Positions 43,826-56,365 are shown, counted from the stretch's first letter. The stretch: DNA of 64,000 bases from Tragulus kanchil (GCA_022376925.1 JAIOJX010000032.1:114987979-115051978), one strand, 5' to 3'. The notes: a model not told the origin generated them from the sequence alone. Translations and numbers: made by a program.

Positions 43826-45875
43826 AATTTTCCTCAGTTTACAGATAGTTGCATTCCTACGAAGTTCAGTATATATTAAAACCATGCAAGATGACTTTGT
43901 TTTTATGTAAAATAGAGTTAGAATCCAAGCTGAGGTAATAATAAGTAGGTTCTTTATTTATATGAATATCTAGTAAGGCATTTGCATTTCAGACAACACA
44001 TGGAACAATGCTTCCCTGTGTGGTACTGTCCTCTAGCTTAGCTGAAGGATGTCTTAGCATCTCAGGCCTGCAGCACTCTCTACCCCCAGTCATTGTTATC
44101 TCCAGAACACTTCAGCTGAAAACTTAAAACTACTTCTGAAGTGAAAAGTTATAGCCTCCTTTGAAAACTACTGCTTTAAACTTTATTTGCCTAATATTAA
44201 TGTAGCTATGCCAGCTTACTGTATACTTACTGTACACTTACTGTGATTTTTTGACTGGAAGTCCTAAGCCACTCATCTAGCAGTTAACTTTATGATTAAT
44301 TACTTTGTCACTGTTCTTACATTGTTTTCCTTTTTATTATTTAATTCTTTGCTTAGTATTTCTCTGAGCTGGTCAGAAACTTACGCTTTTCTTCCCCTCT
44401 AGAAAAATGTCCTGACTCAAGTTAACCATTTAAATTGAACCAACATTTTTTGAGCAATCAGCTACTAAATGCCAGGCACTGTGCCAGAGAAGAAATCCTC
44501 AATTTGGTTTCATACCACATTGATAAAGGTGAAGTTATTGCATGTAGTTTGTTATTCTAAATGATTACAGTACCAACATATGCAAATAATTTAATTTTTG
44601 AAATATTAAATTAGAGATGAGTTAGAGACACTCCTGTATTTACTGTCCCTCTGCATGTTAATGCTTACTTGAATGGAATAAAATTGAGTAGAGTAGACGT
44701 AAGACTGTGTATAACTGATAATCTGCTTTTTCTGTTATATTCCAGAGTTGATAGTGAGCAAACTGCTAGTGTCTATTTATAGTTACAATTGCTGTGCTTT
44801 TCTTTCTTGATTAGCTGATTAGCTTTTAATGATATTTGACAATTCTTAATATGTAAGAATTTTCCTCAGTTTACAGATAGTTGCATTCCTACGAAGTTCA
44901 GTATATATTAAAACCATGCAAGATGACTTTGTTTTTATGTAAAATAGAGTTAGAATCCAAGCTGAGGTAATAATAAGTAGGTTCTTTATTTATATGAATA
45001 TCTAGTAAGGCATTTGCATTTCAGACAACACATGGAACAATGCTTCCCTGTGTGGTACTGTCCTCTAGCTTAGCTGAAGGATGTCTTAGCATCTCAGGCC
45101 TGCAGCACTCTCTACCCCCAGTCATTGTTATCTCCAGAACACTTCAGCTGAAAACTTAAAACTACTTCTGAAGTGAAAAGTTATAGCCTCCTTTGAAAAC
45201 TACTGCTTTAAACTTTATTTGCCTAATATTAATGTAGCTATGCCAGCTTACTGTATACTTACTGTACACTTACTGTGATTTTTTGACTGGAAGTCCTAAG
45301 CCACTCATCTAGCAGTTAACTTTATGATTAATTACTTTGTCACTGTTCTTACATTGTTTTCCTTTTTATTATTTAATTCTTTGCTTAGTATTTCTCTGAG
45401 CTGGTCAGAAACTTACGCTTTTCTTCCCCTCTAGAAAAATGTCCTGACTCAAGTTAACCATTTAAATTGAACCAACATTTTTTGAGCAATCAGCTACTAA
45501 ATGCCAGGCACTGTGCCAGAGAAGAAATCCTCAATTTGGTTTCATACCACATTGATAAAGGTGAAGTTATTGCATGTAGTTTGTTATTCTAAATGATTAC
45601 AGTACCAACATATGCAAATAATTTAATTTTTGAAATATTAAATTAGAGATGAGTTAGAGACACTCCTGTATTTACTGTCCCTCTGCATGTTAATGCTTAC
45701 TTGAATGGAATAAAATTGAGTAGAGTAGACGTAAGACTGTGTATAACTGATAATCTGCTTTTTCTGTTATATTCCAGAGTTGATAGTGAGCAAACTGCTA
45801 GTGTCTATTTATAGTTACAATTGCTGTGCTTTTCTTTCTTGATTAGCTGATTAGCTTTTAATGATATTTGACAAA
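43826..45875. repeat. Tandem duplication D15, unit 1032 bp
   Basis: Copy A 43826-44850, copy B 44858-45875. Because copy A lies partly inside copy B of D14, the stretch matching 43826-44133 occurs three times (from 42749, 43826 and 44858). Confidence 0.9.
44134..44857. other. Unassigned intron
   Basis: Only a short MIR-like stretch (AAATGCCAGGCACTGTGCCA). Repeated at 45166-45875. Confidence 0.45.
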
Positions 45876-45895
45876 AATCTAGATTTGTCTATTTT

Positions 45896-46177
45896 TTACA
45901 GTCTTATTTTGTTTTCTTAATTTTGGCCTTCTTTATTGTTTTTTATTTATTTATTTTCATCCATCTTTATTCTTTGGCTTATGTGGGCCTCCCATCACAG
46001 TGGCCTCTCATTGCAGAGCTCCGGCTCTGGGCGCATGCACTCCAGAGTGCTGGCTTGTAATTGGACACACTGGTCCAGCCGCCCCGCGGCCCATGGGATC
46101 TTCCCAGGCTAGGGATTGAACCTGTGCCCCTTGCACTGCAAGGCGGACTCTTTACCCACTGGACCACCAGAGAAGCC
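45896..46177 (-). mobile_element. Short-tail SINE
   Basis: Target duplication CTAGATTTGTCTATTTT / CTAGATTTGTCCATTTT. 46178-46470 holds nothing recognised. Confidence 0.9.
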
Positions 46178-46470
46178 CTAGATTTGTCCATTTTAAAGAA
46201 ATTTTTCTTGCTTGTCAGAAGGTGTGTGTTGACCAGGTGGGTGGTGAGAGGAGCTGAATAACTATTCTAGGGATAAAGAAATGTGTAATGAATAAGGCAT
46301 CTTTTGCCCTTAAGCATCTAGGAAGTTGTTCCATATGCAGTCATAGATTCTTCGTACTTAGGAGGAGATAAGTTCAGGATCTTCCTCCTTGTCCAACCTT
46401 GAACCAGAATTGCCCTCAGGTATATTGGAGATAAATGAACAGACTAACAGCATACAATACACTAGTGCTG

Positions 46471-46585
46471 AGACTTCCTTGGTGGTCCATTGGCTACAAC
46501 TCTGCGCTCCCAATGCAGGGGGCCAAGGTTCAATCCCAAGGGAGGGAACCACATCCCATATGCCCAGACCAGAGATCAAATCCGT
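46471..46585 (+). mobile_element. Short tRNA SINE
   Basis: AGACTTCCTTGGTGGTCCAT, B-box region AAGGTTCAATCCC, end mixed with a second SINE fragment. Confidence 0.7.
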
Positions 46586-46599
46586 GTCTTCTATATTGT

Positions 46600-46725
46600 T
46601 GTTTAGTTGTTAAGTCATGTCCAACTCCTTTTGTGACCCTATGGACTATTGTTCGCCAGGATTCTCTGTCTATGGGATTTCGCAGGCAAGAATGCCCAGA
46701 GTGGGTTGCCATTTCCTTCTGCATT
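46600..46725 (-). mobile_element. Bov-A monomer
   Basis: Antisense Bov-A: GTGACCCTATGGACTATTG, then GGATTTCGCAGGCAAGAATG, then GTGGGTTGCCATTTCCTTCT. Confidence 0.8.
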
Positions 46726-47383
46726 GTAGATCATCAAGTCGTCTTCAACTCTAATTTTAGAGTTTTGTTGATGTCTGTGGTCAGTCATGTAGCAATTCTC
46801 AGTTCTTCTGGTCACCCTTTATATAATTCTCTTTTATTCTGCTTGTCTCTTCTTTTTGTCTTTTCTGTGTTCATACTTTGTCCAGAGGAATTATAGGATG
46901 ATAGAGATAATCGTTAGAATATCACTAAACTCTTGTGTATCTTGACTTTTTTTGGTAGTTTCATATTGTTATTTGATGGTATTTGTGGCTTTTTTGTTTG
47001 TTCTAGTATGCCGCTGAAACATTCTTAGGACTTAGGGCCCATATGGTACTTGGACTTCTAAGCATGTTTAATAGAAGCCCCTGTTTCATAGAGCTTTCAT
47101 CTCTGGGATTAATACACCATGTTCTGTATCAGTTTCCTGATATATGTAATAGTAATGTATCCTTTATCTAGATTGTGTGTATATTACACACCCGCCAATG
47201 ATTTGTTGTTGTTGTTGTTTTGGTCAGTGCATTTTGTAAAAGGCCTGGAAGAGTACTAATCAAGCTTGAAATAATAATGGCTTTTGGGAATGACCAGAGA
47301 AGAAATGGATTAATGGATCTGATAGTCAAAGAGATTTTACTTATATATATAGTTTTAATGTGTTACAAAGAAAATATATTCAT
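46726..47383. other. Unassigned intron
   Basis: No gene recognised. (TTG)n near 47202-47219. Confidence 0.45.
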
Positions 47384-47395
47384 GTATTACTTATT

Positions 47396-47581
47396 TGGGC
47401 TTGTTTGGAGGCTCAGATGGTAAAGAATCCACCTGTGATGCAGCAGACCTGGCTTTGATCCCTAGATTGGAAAGATCCCCTGGAGAAGGGAATGGCTGTC
47501 CACTCCAGTATTCTTGCCTGGAGAATTCCATGGCTCATCCATGGGGTTGCAAAGAGCTGGGCATGACTGAGTGACTTTCAC
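47396..47581 (+). mobile_element. Bov-tA
   Basis: tRNA head GGAGGCTCAGATGGTAAAGA plus Bov-A body to GGCATGACTGAGTGACTTTC. Target duplication ATTACTTATTT. Repeated at 48484-48669. Confidence 0.88.
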
Positions 47582-48280
47582 ATTACTTATTTAGTTAAAA
47601 ATGAATATAAGGTTGAAAAGCTTTGTTTCCTATTAGAAAAGCAAATCAATAGAAGAATTAGAAAATGAAGAAACAGAAAATAAGAAAATCATTGATAGTT
47701 CTGCTATCAACGACAAGCATTATTAATATTTTATAAACTTCTGCTTCTTTCTGTTTTGACATAAACTTAGGCATATGCCATATACAGGATTTTTTCCCCA
47801 CAATTAGAAGCTATTCTTTATTTCCTAAGTATATTTAAGGAAATGAAATTTATTTTTTACTTGTTTCTTCCAACTTTTGGAAACTTTTTCAATCCATAGA
47901 AAATTGAAGGAATAATGCAGTAAATCCCTCTAAGTCCCTTCACCTAGATTCATCATTTATTAATATTTTGTTCCATTGCTTTATTTTTCTGTATTTTTTT
48001 TTGACAAACCACTTGAAAGCAAATTGAAAACATCATGATGATGCTTAAATTCCTTAGTATGTATCTTCTAAGAATACATTCATCTACAAAACCATTGTAT
48101 CATCATGCATTAGACAATTAACCTTAATACAGTAAAATAATTTAATTTAGTCTTTATTAAAATTTTTCCTGTTTGCCTCCAAAAAGCCTTACAACTTGTT
48201 TTGACCCTGAATTCAATCAAGGTTTCATCTGTTTCATTTCAGTGGTTATGACTATGAATCTCTTATAATCTAGAATATTC
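47582..48280. other. Intron with ancient repeat-like sequence
   Basis: AT-rich, with CTTTTTCAATCCATAGAAAA and ACCACTTGAAAGCAAATTG resembling an old LINE fragment. Not named. Repeated at 48670-49368. Confidence 0.4.
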
Positions 48281-48281
48281 T

Positions 48282-48410
48282 GGGACTTCCCTGGCATTCC
48301 AGTGGTTAAAAATTTCTGCTTCCACTACAGGTGTGGGTTTAATCCCTGATCAGGGAACTAAGATACCCCATGCTGTGGGGCATGGTGAAAAAATTAAAAA
48401 AAATAAATCT
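48282..48410 (+). mobile_element. Short tRNA SINE
   Basis: GGGACTTCCCTGGCATTCCA, TGATCAGGGAACTAAGATAC, A-rich end. Repeated at 49370-49498. Confidence 0.85.
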
Positions 48411-48483
48411 AGACTATTCCCCCACACTTTTTTTGTTTGAAAAGTACCGTCCAGTTTTTTTAGATATTCATGTATTACTTATT

Positions 48484-48669
48484 TGGGCTTGTTTGGAGGC
48501 TCAGATGGTAAAGAATCCACCTGTGATGCAGCAGACCTGGCTTTGATCCCTAGATTGGAAAGATCCCCTGGAGAAGGGAATGGCTGTCCACTCCAGTATT
48601 CTTGCCTGGAGAATTCCATGGCTCATCCATGGGGTTGCAAAGAGCTGGGCATGACTGAGTGACTTTCAC
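48484..48669 (+). mobile_element. Bov-tA, second copy in D16
   Basis: Repeats 47396-47581. Confidence 0.86.
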
Positions 48670-49369
48670 ATTACTTATTTAGTTAAAAATGAATATAAGG
48701 TTGAAAAGCTTTGTTTCCTATTAGAAAAGCAAATCAATAGAAGAATTAGAAAATGAAGAAACAGAAAATAAGAAAATCATTGATAGTTCTGCTATCAACG
48801 ACAAGCATTATTAATATTTTATAAACTTCTGCTTCTTTCTGTTTTGACATAAACTTAGGCATATGCCATATACAGGATTTTTTCCCCACAATTAGAAGCT
48901 ATTCTTTATTTCCTAAGTATATTTAAGGAAATGAAATTTATTTTTTACTTGTTTCTTCCAACTTTTGGAAACTTTTTCAATCCATAGAAAATTGAAGGAA
49001 TAATGCAGTAAATCCCTCTAAGTCCCTTCACCTAGATTCATCATTTATTAATATTTTGTTCCATTGCTTTATTTTTCTGTATTTTTTTTTGACAAACCAC
49101 TTGAAAGCAAATTGAAAACATCATGATGATGCTTAAATTCCTTAGTATGTATCTTCTAAGAATACATTCATCTACAAAACCATTGTATCATCATGCATTA
49201 GACAATTAACCTTAATACAGTAAAATAATTTAATTTAGTCTTTATTAAAATTTTTCCTGTTTGCCTCCAAAAAGCCTTACAACTTGTTTTGACCCTGAAT
49301 TCAATCAAGGTTTCATCTGTTTCATTTCAGTGGTTATGACTATGAATCTCTTATAATCTAGAATATTCT

Positions 49370-49498
49370 GGGACTTCCCTGGCATTCCAGTGGTTAAAAA
49401 TTTCTGCTTCCACTACAGGTGTGGGTTTAATCCCTGATCAGGGAACTAAGATACCCCATGCTGTGGGGCATGGTGAAAAAATTAAAAAAAATAAATCT
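49370..49498 (+). mobile_element. Short tRNA SINE, second copy in D16
   Basis: Repeats 48282-48410. 49558-49909 is unassigned. Confidence 0.85.
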
Positions 49499-49909
49499 AG
49501 ACTATTCCCCCACACTTTTTTTGTTTGAAAAGTACCGTCCAGTTTTTTTTTTAGATATTCTGAATATGTTTAATTTTTTTATGGTTAGATCTGAACTAAA
49601 CATTTTGGTAAGTATATGTCATTGTATCAAATGGTTGATAATGTTGCATGTGTCACTTTAGGTAATGCTAAATTTATAGTCCCTTGATTAAAGTGCTAGC
49701 TGCCAGACCTCTCCATTATAAAGGTACCTTTTCCCCACTGTAATAAATAATCTTGGAGGCAAATACAGATTTGAGTATTATTCTTTTCACTTAAAATTAT
49801 AGGTATATTTTTTCTATATCATCTCAAACTCACCTGATATGCTATATATTCATACCTGATTCATATATTCTTATGAATATATAGTATCTTATTTTAGTTA
49901 AAAACAGTA

Positions 49910-50135
49910 CCTATTTATCCTGAATGCTTACTATGTGCCAAACACTGTGTTAAGTACTTTGTATACATTTTTTGTTTATTTATCATAACAACATCAGTTT
50001 ATCCTCCAAGTGAGATAGAGACTATTATTTTCTTCATTTTACAACACAAGACTTGAAAAGGAAGTCACTGTGTTAAAACTTGAATTCAGTCTGCTCCTCT
50101 CCATAGCTCGAGTACTTCACCACTCTGCTATGCTC
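49910..50135 (+). mobile_element. MIR element
   Basis: Near full-length MIR order: TGCTTACTATGTGCCAAACA, TTATCATAACAACATCAG, CTTCATTTTACAACACAAGA, ACTCTGCTATGCTC. Confidence 0.85.
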
Positions 50136-50257
50136 TTCTTTAGAAAGTGGATTTGGAGATCCTTTGGTAGCATTAGATGAGTTTAAAAGTCAAAGAGAGA
50201 TAGTAATTTTCTTACTTTGGTGATTCTCTTCTCTTTCTTTTTTTTTTTTTAATTATT

Positions 50258-50581
50258 GGGCTTCCACTGGTGGTCCAGAGGGTAAGGACACCACCTTGTG
50301 GTGCAAGGGGCGCTGGTTCGATCCCTGGCCTGGGAAGATCCCACGTGCTGCGGAGCAGCTGGACTGATGTGTCCAATTACCGAGCCGGAGCTCTGGGGTG
50401 CATGCACCCAGAGCCGGCACTGTGCGACAATAGTGGCCACCGCGATGGGAGGCCCACAGGAGCCAAAGAACAAAGACGGATGAAAATAGAGAAATGAAAG
50501 ACCAATAGAAGTGGCCCGCTCGTCCCCCTCCCCCCCCCCCCCCCCAAAAAAGATAAATAAGTAAAATAAATGTTTTTTAAA
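50258..50581 (+). mobile_element. Young SINE, extended-tail type
   Basis: Intact B box GGTTCGATCCC, C-run segment 50516-50545, then a tail ending TGTTTTTTAAAA. Target duplication AATTATT. Confidence 0.9.
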
Positions 50582-50765
50582 AATTATTATTTATTTATGT
50601 CTGTGCTGGGTCTTCATTGCTGTGTGCAGGTTTTTTTCCGATTGTGCTGGCTTCTCTTGTTGCAGAGTTCAGGGTCTAGAGCATGAGCTCAGTAGTTGTG
50701 GAGCACAGGTTTAGTTGCCTTCCTGGACCAGGAATCAAACCTGTGTTTCCTGCCTTGGCAGGCAG
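50582..50765 (-). mobile_element. CHR-type SINE, head disrupted
   Basis: TATGTCTGTGCTGGGTCTTC through GACCAGGAATCAAACCTGTG. Its head is interrupted and then recurs twice in the local repeat at 50834-51020. Confidence 0.75.
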
Positions 50766-50833
50766 ATTCTTTTTGTTTGTTTGTTAGATCTGTTCCTATT
50801 TTTTTAAGCTTTTATTTTATTTTGGCAGGCAGA

Positions 50834-51020
50834 TTCTTAACCATTGGGCCACCAATGAATTCCCTCCTCTTTTTCTTTTTTCCCTTTTTTCTTTTATTTA
50901 TAATTGTTTTAATGTATATATATATGCATTCTTAACCACTGGACCACCAGTGAATTCTCTCCACTTTTTCTTTTTTTCCCTTCTTTCTTTTGTTTATAAT
51001 TGTGTTAAAGTATATACATA
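50834..51020. repeat. Old 94-bp tandem duplication
   Basis: Units 50834-50927 and 50928-51020 (both start ATTCTTAACCA and run to a TATATA stretch), differing at roughly one base in eight. Contains a SINE head end, CT-rich and TA-rich sequence. Recurs in D17 at about 51971-52158. Confidence 0.75.
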
Positions 51021-51772
51021 TGTATATATAATTTACTATCTTAACCATTTTTAAGTGTACAATTCAGTTCACATTTTTTTCTTTTTTTTTTTAAAGATTT
51101 ATTTATTTATTTTGGGTGGGGGTTGGGTTGGGGAGGGAGGGGAGCGGGTGGGCCACTTCCACTGGTCTTTCGTTTGTCTAGTTTCATCTTTCTTTGCTCT
51201 TTGACCCGTGTGGGCCTCCCATCACGGTGGCCTCTGTTGTCGCAGAGCATAGGCTCTGGGCACATGCGCTCCAGAGCTCCGGCTCGGTAATTGGACACAT
51301 CAGTCCAGCCGCTCCGCGGCACGTGGAATCTTCCCAGGCCAGGGCTCGAACTGGCGCCCCTTGCACTGCAAGGCGGTGTCCTTACCCACTGGACCACCAG
51401 GGGAAGCCCCAGTTCACATTTTTGTGTTACCATTCTCCAGAACTGTTTTCATTTTGCAAAGCTGAAACTCTGTACCCATTAAACAATGGGTTTAATGAAT
51501 TCCTCCCCTCTCCACAACCCCTAACAACCACATTCTATATTCTTTCTGTATAATTTGACTATGTGAGGAGCCTCATATAAGTGGAATTATACATTGTTTG
51601 TTTTTTTTTTTGTAGCTAGCTTACTTCACTTAACATCATATCTTCAAGGTTCATCCATGTGATAGCATGAGTCAAGATTTCCTTCCTTTTTAAGGCTGAA
51701 TAATATTTTCCCTCGTGTGCCACATTTTATCTGTTCATCTGTTGATGGACACTTGGTTTCCTGCGCGTGTGT
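51021..51772 (-). mobile_element. Old L1 3' region, D17 copy A
   Basis: Antisense: GTGTTACCATTCTCCAGAAC, CCTCATATAAGTGGAATTAT, TTAAGGCTGAATAATATTTT. Split by the SINE at 51079-51409. Confidence 0.75.
51079..51409 (-). mobile_element. Young SINE, extended-tail type
   Basis: Target duplication CAGTTCACATTTTT (51065-51078 and 51410-51423). G-rich tract at 51115-51150. Confidence 0.93.
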
Positions 51773-52217
51773 CAGTTTTTGTGCTGGCTTCTCTTGTTGC
51801 AGAGTTCAGGGTCTAGAGCATGAGCTCAGTAGTTGTGGAGCACAGGTTTAGTTGCCTTCCTGGACCAGGAATCAAACCTGTGTTTCCTGCCTTGGCAGGC
51901 AGATTCTTTTTGTTTGTTTGTTAGATCTGTTCCTATTTTTTTAAGCTTTTATTTTATTTTGGCAGGCAGATTCTTAACCATTGGGCCACCAATGAATTCC
52001 CTCCTCTTTTTCTTTTTTCCCTTTTTTCTTTTATTTATAATTGTTTTAATGTATATATATATGCATTCTTAACCACTGGACCACCAGTGAATTCTCTCCA
52101 CTTTTTCTTTTTTTCCCTTCTTTCTTTTGTTTATAATTGTGTTAAAGTATATACATATGTATATATAATTTACTATCTTAACCATTTTTAAGTGTACAAT
52201 TCAGTTCACATTTTTTT

Positions 52218-52548
52218 TCTTTTTTTTTTTTAAAGATTTATTTATTTATTTTGGGTGGGGGTTGGGTTGGGGAGGGAGGGGAGCGGGTGGGCCACTTCCA
52301 CTGGTCTTTCGTTTGTCTAGTTTCATCTTTCTTTGCTCTTTGACCCGTGTGGGCCTCCCATCACGGTGGCCTCTGTTGTCGCAGAGCATAGGCTCTGGGC
52401 ACATGCGCTCCAGAGCTCCGGCTCGGTAATTGGACACATCAGTCCAGCCGCTCCGCGGCACGTGGAATCTTCCCAGGCCAGGGCTCGAACTGGCGCCCCT
52501 TGCACTGCAAGGCGGTGTCCTTACCCACTGGACCACCAGGGGAAGCCC
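52218..52548 (-). mobile_element. Young SINE, second copy in D17
   Basis: Same insertion as 51079-51409. Confidence 0.88.
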
Positions 52549-53350
52549 CAGTTCACATTTTTGTGTTACCATTCTCCAGAACTGTTTTCATTTTGCAAAG
52601 CTGAAACTCTGTACCCATTAAACAATGGGTTTAATGAATTCCTCCCCTCTCCACAACCCCTAACAACCACATTCTATATTCTTTCTGTATAATTTGACTA
52701 TGTGAGGAGCCTCATATAAGTGGAATTATACATTGTTTGTTTTTTTTTTTGTAGCTAGCTTACTTCACTTAACATCATATCTTCAAGGTTCATCCATGTG
52801 ATAGCATGAGTCAAGATTTCCTTCCTTTTTAAGGCTGAATAATATTTTCCCTCGTGTGCCACATTTTATCTGTTCATCTGTTGATGGACACTTGGGTTGG
52901 TTCTGCCCTTTGGCTATTATATATAGTGCTATTATGAACATGGGTGTACAAAAATTTTTTTGAGACCCTATTTTCAGTTCTTTTGGGTTTGTACCTAGAA
53001 GTAGAATTGCTAAATCATATGGCAATTCTATTTTTTTTCATTATTATTATTTTTAAAAATTTTGGCCTCTTATTGTTTTTTTATGTGTTTATTTTCATTC
53101 ATCTTCATTCTTTGGCCTATGTGAACCTCCCATTGCAATGGCCTCTTTTGTTGCAGAGCACCAACTCTATGGAGCTTGCACTCCAGAGCTCTGGTTCATA
53201 ATTGGACACACCGGTCCAGCTGCTCTGCGGGCACATGGGGTCCTCCCAGGCCAGGGATTGAACCGGTGTCCCCTGCACTGCAAGGCAAACTCTTCACCCA
53301 CTGGACCATCAGGGAAGTCCACCTCATATGGCAATTCTATTTTTAGTTAA
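52549..53350 (-). mobile_element. Old L1, D17 copy B and continuation
   Basis: Repeats 51410-51755, then runs on (GGCTATTATATATAGTGCTA, AGAATTGCTAAATCATATGG) to the SINE at 53036. Part recurs at 53916-54160. Confidence 0.75.
53036..53322 (-). mobile_element. Short-tail SINE
   Basis: AAAATTTTGGCCTCTTATTG end type. Target duplication TCATATGGCAATTCTATTTT. Repeated at 54161-54447. Confidence 0.9.
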
Positions 53351-53593
53351 AAAAAGAGATAATTTAAAGATACCAGTTTCTTGGGAATCCTCTTAGTAGT
53401 AATAACACTGATCTATGTATAGGGGACAAACTTCAGCAGAAATATACCTTCCTTTATATTCTGAAAATCTAGGTAGATTTGAGGACTAATTAATTTTTGT
53501 GGTTTTAACAACGTGGAATGACGATTCTTCTACTTTTAGGCAGATTCTCATAGGGAACCTCTATTTTGTGCACCTCTGTTTGGGAGACCTTGC

Positions 53594-53685
53594 TCTGGGG
53601 CCTGTGGGAACTTAGTTCACTGACTAGGAATTGAACCCACATCTTCTGAGCCGGAAGTGTGGAGTCTTAACCACTGGACATCTTT
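53594..53685 (-). mobile_element. Short tRNA SINE fragment
   Basis: TTCACTGACTAGGAATTGAA then GGAGTCTTAACCACTGGAC. Repeated at 54719-54810. Confidence 0.6.
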
Positions 53686-54160
53686 GATGTTACCTTATTC
53701 TTTATTGCCTATTATCAGTTTTGTGCTTCAAAAATTTGTCCAAATCTATTAATTCTTGGGGATTTTACTGAAGAACCATAAAGTTTTTCTCTAAGTATAT
53801 CAACATTCTTATAAATACCTTTTGTGCTATGTTTGATTCTTTATTCTCTTTCTTAACTGGTCAAATTGCTTATTGTTTTTCCCATGTTTCCAGAGAATTT
53901 AAACCAAATCTTTTTCATCCATGTGATAGCATGAGTCAAGATTTCCTTCCTTTTTAAGGCTGAATAATATTTTCCCTCGTGTGCCACATTTTATCTGTTC
54001 ATCTGTTGATGGACACTTGGGTTGGTTCTGCCCTTTGGCTATTATATATAGTGCTATTATGAACATGGGTGTACAAAAATTTTTTTGAGACCCTATTTTC
54101 AGTTCTTTTGGGTTTGTACCTAGAAGTAGAATTGCTAAATCATATGGCAATTCTATTTTT

Positions 54161-54447
54161 TTTCATTATTATTATTTTTAAAAATTTTGGCCTCTTATTG
54201 TTTTTTTATGTGTTTATTTTCATTCATCTTCATTCTTTGGCCTATGTGAACCTCCCATTGCAATGGCCTCTTTTGTTGCAGAGCACCAACTCTATGGAGC
54301 TTGCACTCCAGAGCTCTGGTTCATAATTGGACACACCGGTCCAGCTGCTCTGCGGGCACATGGGGTCCTCCCAGGCCAGGGATTGAACCGGTGTCCCCTG
54401 CACTGCAAGGCAAACTCTTCACCCACTGGACCATCAGGGAAGTCCAC
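54161..54447 (-). mobile_element. Short-tail SINE, second copy in D18
   Basis: Same insertion as 53036-53322. Confidence 0.88.
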
Positions 54448-55015
54448 CTCATATGGCAATTCTATTTTTAGTTAAAAAAAGAGATAATTTAAAGATACCA
54501 GTTTCTTGGGAATCCTCTTAGTAGTAATAACACTGATCTATGTATAGGGGACAAACTTCAGCAGAAATATACCTTCCTTTATATTCTGAAAATCTAGGTA
54601 GATTTGAGGACTAATTAATTTTTGTGGTTTTAACAACGTGGAATGACGATTCTTCTACTTTTAGGCAGATTCTCATAGGGAACCTCTATTTTGTGCACCT
54701 CTGTTTGGGAGACCTTGCTCTGGGGCCTGTGGGAACTTAGTTCACTGACTAGGAATTGAACCCACATCTTCTGAGCCGGAAGTGTGGAGTCTTAACCACT
54801 GGACATCTTTGATGTTACCTTATTCTTTATTGCCTATTATCAGTTTTGTGCTTCAAAAATTTGTCCAAATCTATTAATTCTTGGGGATTTTACTGAAGAA
54901 CCATAAAGTTTTTCTCTAAGTATATCAACATTCTTATAAATACCTTTTGTGCTATGTTTGATTCTTTATTCTCTTTCTTAACTGGTCAAATTGCTTATTG
55001 TTTGTCCATTTCTAG

Positions 55016-56057
55016 ATGGCTAGTTCCAGAGAATTTAAACCAAATCTTTTACTACTTTCCTTTTTATGCCTTCCCCGCATACTTCTGCCACCAAAAATAG
55101 AAAAAGAAAGAAAAGCACCCCCCAGTCAAAGAAATTACCTGGATAAATGATGCATCACTCTTCGGAGGTATATTAGAAGTATCATTTAACTGACTTTGTT
55201 GCTGTTGTTTTCACTGTGCCCTTATGAGGTGCCAGGCCTTCTAGGCAAAATAAAGATTAATACAATATAGATCCTGCATCTCAAAATGATTTATAGTCCA
55301 ATGAGGAGATATTTATGTACAAATTATGTCTTGAGTGCTATACTGAGGCAGTATAAAGAAGGAAACCACAAACAGTTACTAGAGATATGCAAGGAAGACT
55401 TCAGAGAGGAAGGAGATATTTGAATGTGGCCTTCAAAGATAGGTAGAATTTGAGGGGCTAGAAGAAAGAGGAAAAATATTTTATGCAGATGAAAGACAGT
55501 GTTATGAACATGCTCATCTTCTTGTCTACTTGTTTAAGGAAGTAGAGTTTTTCATGATTAGTTTGAAACAGCTTTTTTATCCCTAATTTTCACACATTGT
55601 TTTATCAAAGTTTCTTAAAAACAGACATTTAAAAAAAACAACAACAAAAAGCCTCAGAGTGGTAATTTTTAGATGATAGAAAAGGGAAAAAAAAAAGAGG
55701 AGTGACTTTCAGAATGGAGAGCCCTTATTAAAACACAGAGGTCTTCTGTAAATAGAGCTGGAAAAATACTGTCAGTGTGTTCTTTGTATATAAATGTCTC
55801 TTTTAACTTATCCATGCAGGATCTGAAAAGGAAAGCCACTTCTCTTTCATCAGTCACGAGGTACATGACAACAGAATCATTGATGCATTAGGTAGAGAGC
55901 TGGGTTCCAAATCTCACTCAGTGATCTAGAAGAGGGGAGAGACAGCCAACGTTCTGCCTCAGTTCTTCTGATCAGGGTTCCTGTGGCTCTGAGTGTTTTA
56001 ATTCTCCCTTCCACTTCTTCTGTTTGGTCACTGTGAAATAATGTTTATTTGAATTTG
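55016..56057. other. Unassigned intron
   Basis: Single copy, no gene or clear repeat. AGACTTCAGAGAGGAAGGAG resembles the old repeat-like tract near 35990. Confidence 0.5.
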
Positions 56058-56365
56058 TTTTTTTTAATCTTTTGCGGGGTAGAGTGGGGAGGGAGGGGGA
56101 CGGGCGGGCCACTTCTATTGGTCTTTCATTTCTCTATTTTCATCCGTCTTTGTTCTTTGGCTCCTGTGGGCCTCTCATCGCGGTGGCCTCTGTCGTCACA
56201 GAGTGCCGGCTCTGGGTGCATGTGCCCCAGAGCTCCAGCTCGGTAATTGGACACATCAGTCCAGCCGCTCCGCAGCACGTGGGATCTTCCCAGGCCAGGG
56301 ATCGAACCGGCGCCCCTTGCACTGCAAGGCGGTGTCCTTACCCACTGGACCACCAGGGGAAGCCC
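56058..56365 (-). mobile_element. Young SINE, extended-tail type
   Basis: AATCTTTTGCGGGGTAGAGT then GGGGAGGGAGGGGGACGGGC, full body and head ending GGGGAAGCCC. Target duplication obscured by T-runs. Confidence 0.9.

Larger units (their letters stand above)
41979..44133. repeat. Tandem duplication D14, unit 1077 bp
   Basis: Copy A 41979-43055, copy B 43056-44133. Joined at CTACTT. Copy B carries only the last part of the outer SINE. Confidence 0.9.
47381..49557. repeat. Tandem duplication D16, unit 1088 bp
   Basis: Copy A 47381-48468, copy B 48469-49557. Join at shared ATATTC. Only T-run length differs. Confidence 0.9.
50644..52893. repeat. Tandem duplication D17, unit about 1137 bp
   Basis: Copy A 50644-51755, copy B 51781-52893. 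About 25 bases of unmatched filler at 51756-51780. Confidence 0.9.
52791..55015. repeat. Tandem duplication D18, unit 1125 bp
   Basis: Copy A 52791-53910, copy B 53916-55015. Starts inside copy B of D17. The last 40 bases of copy A differ from copy B by several indels. Confidence 0.9.
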
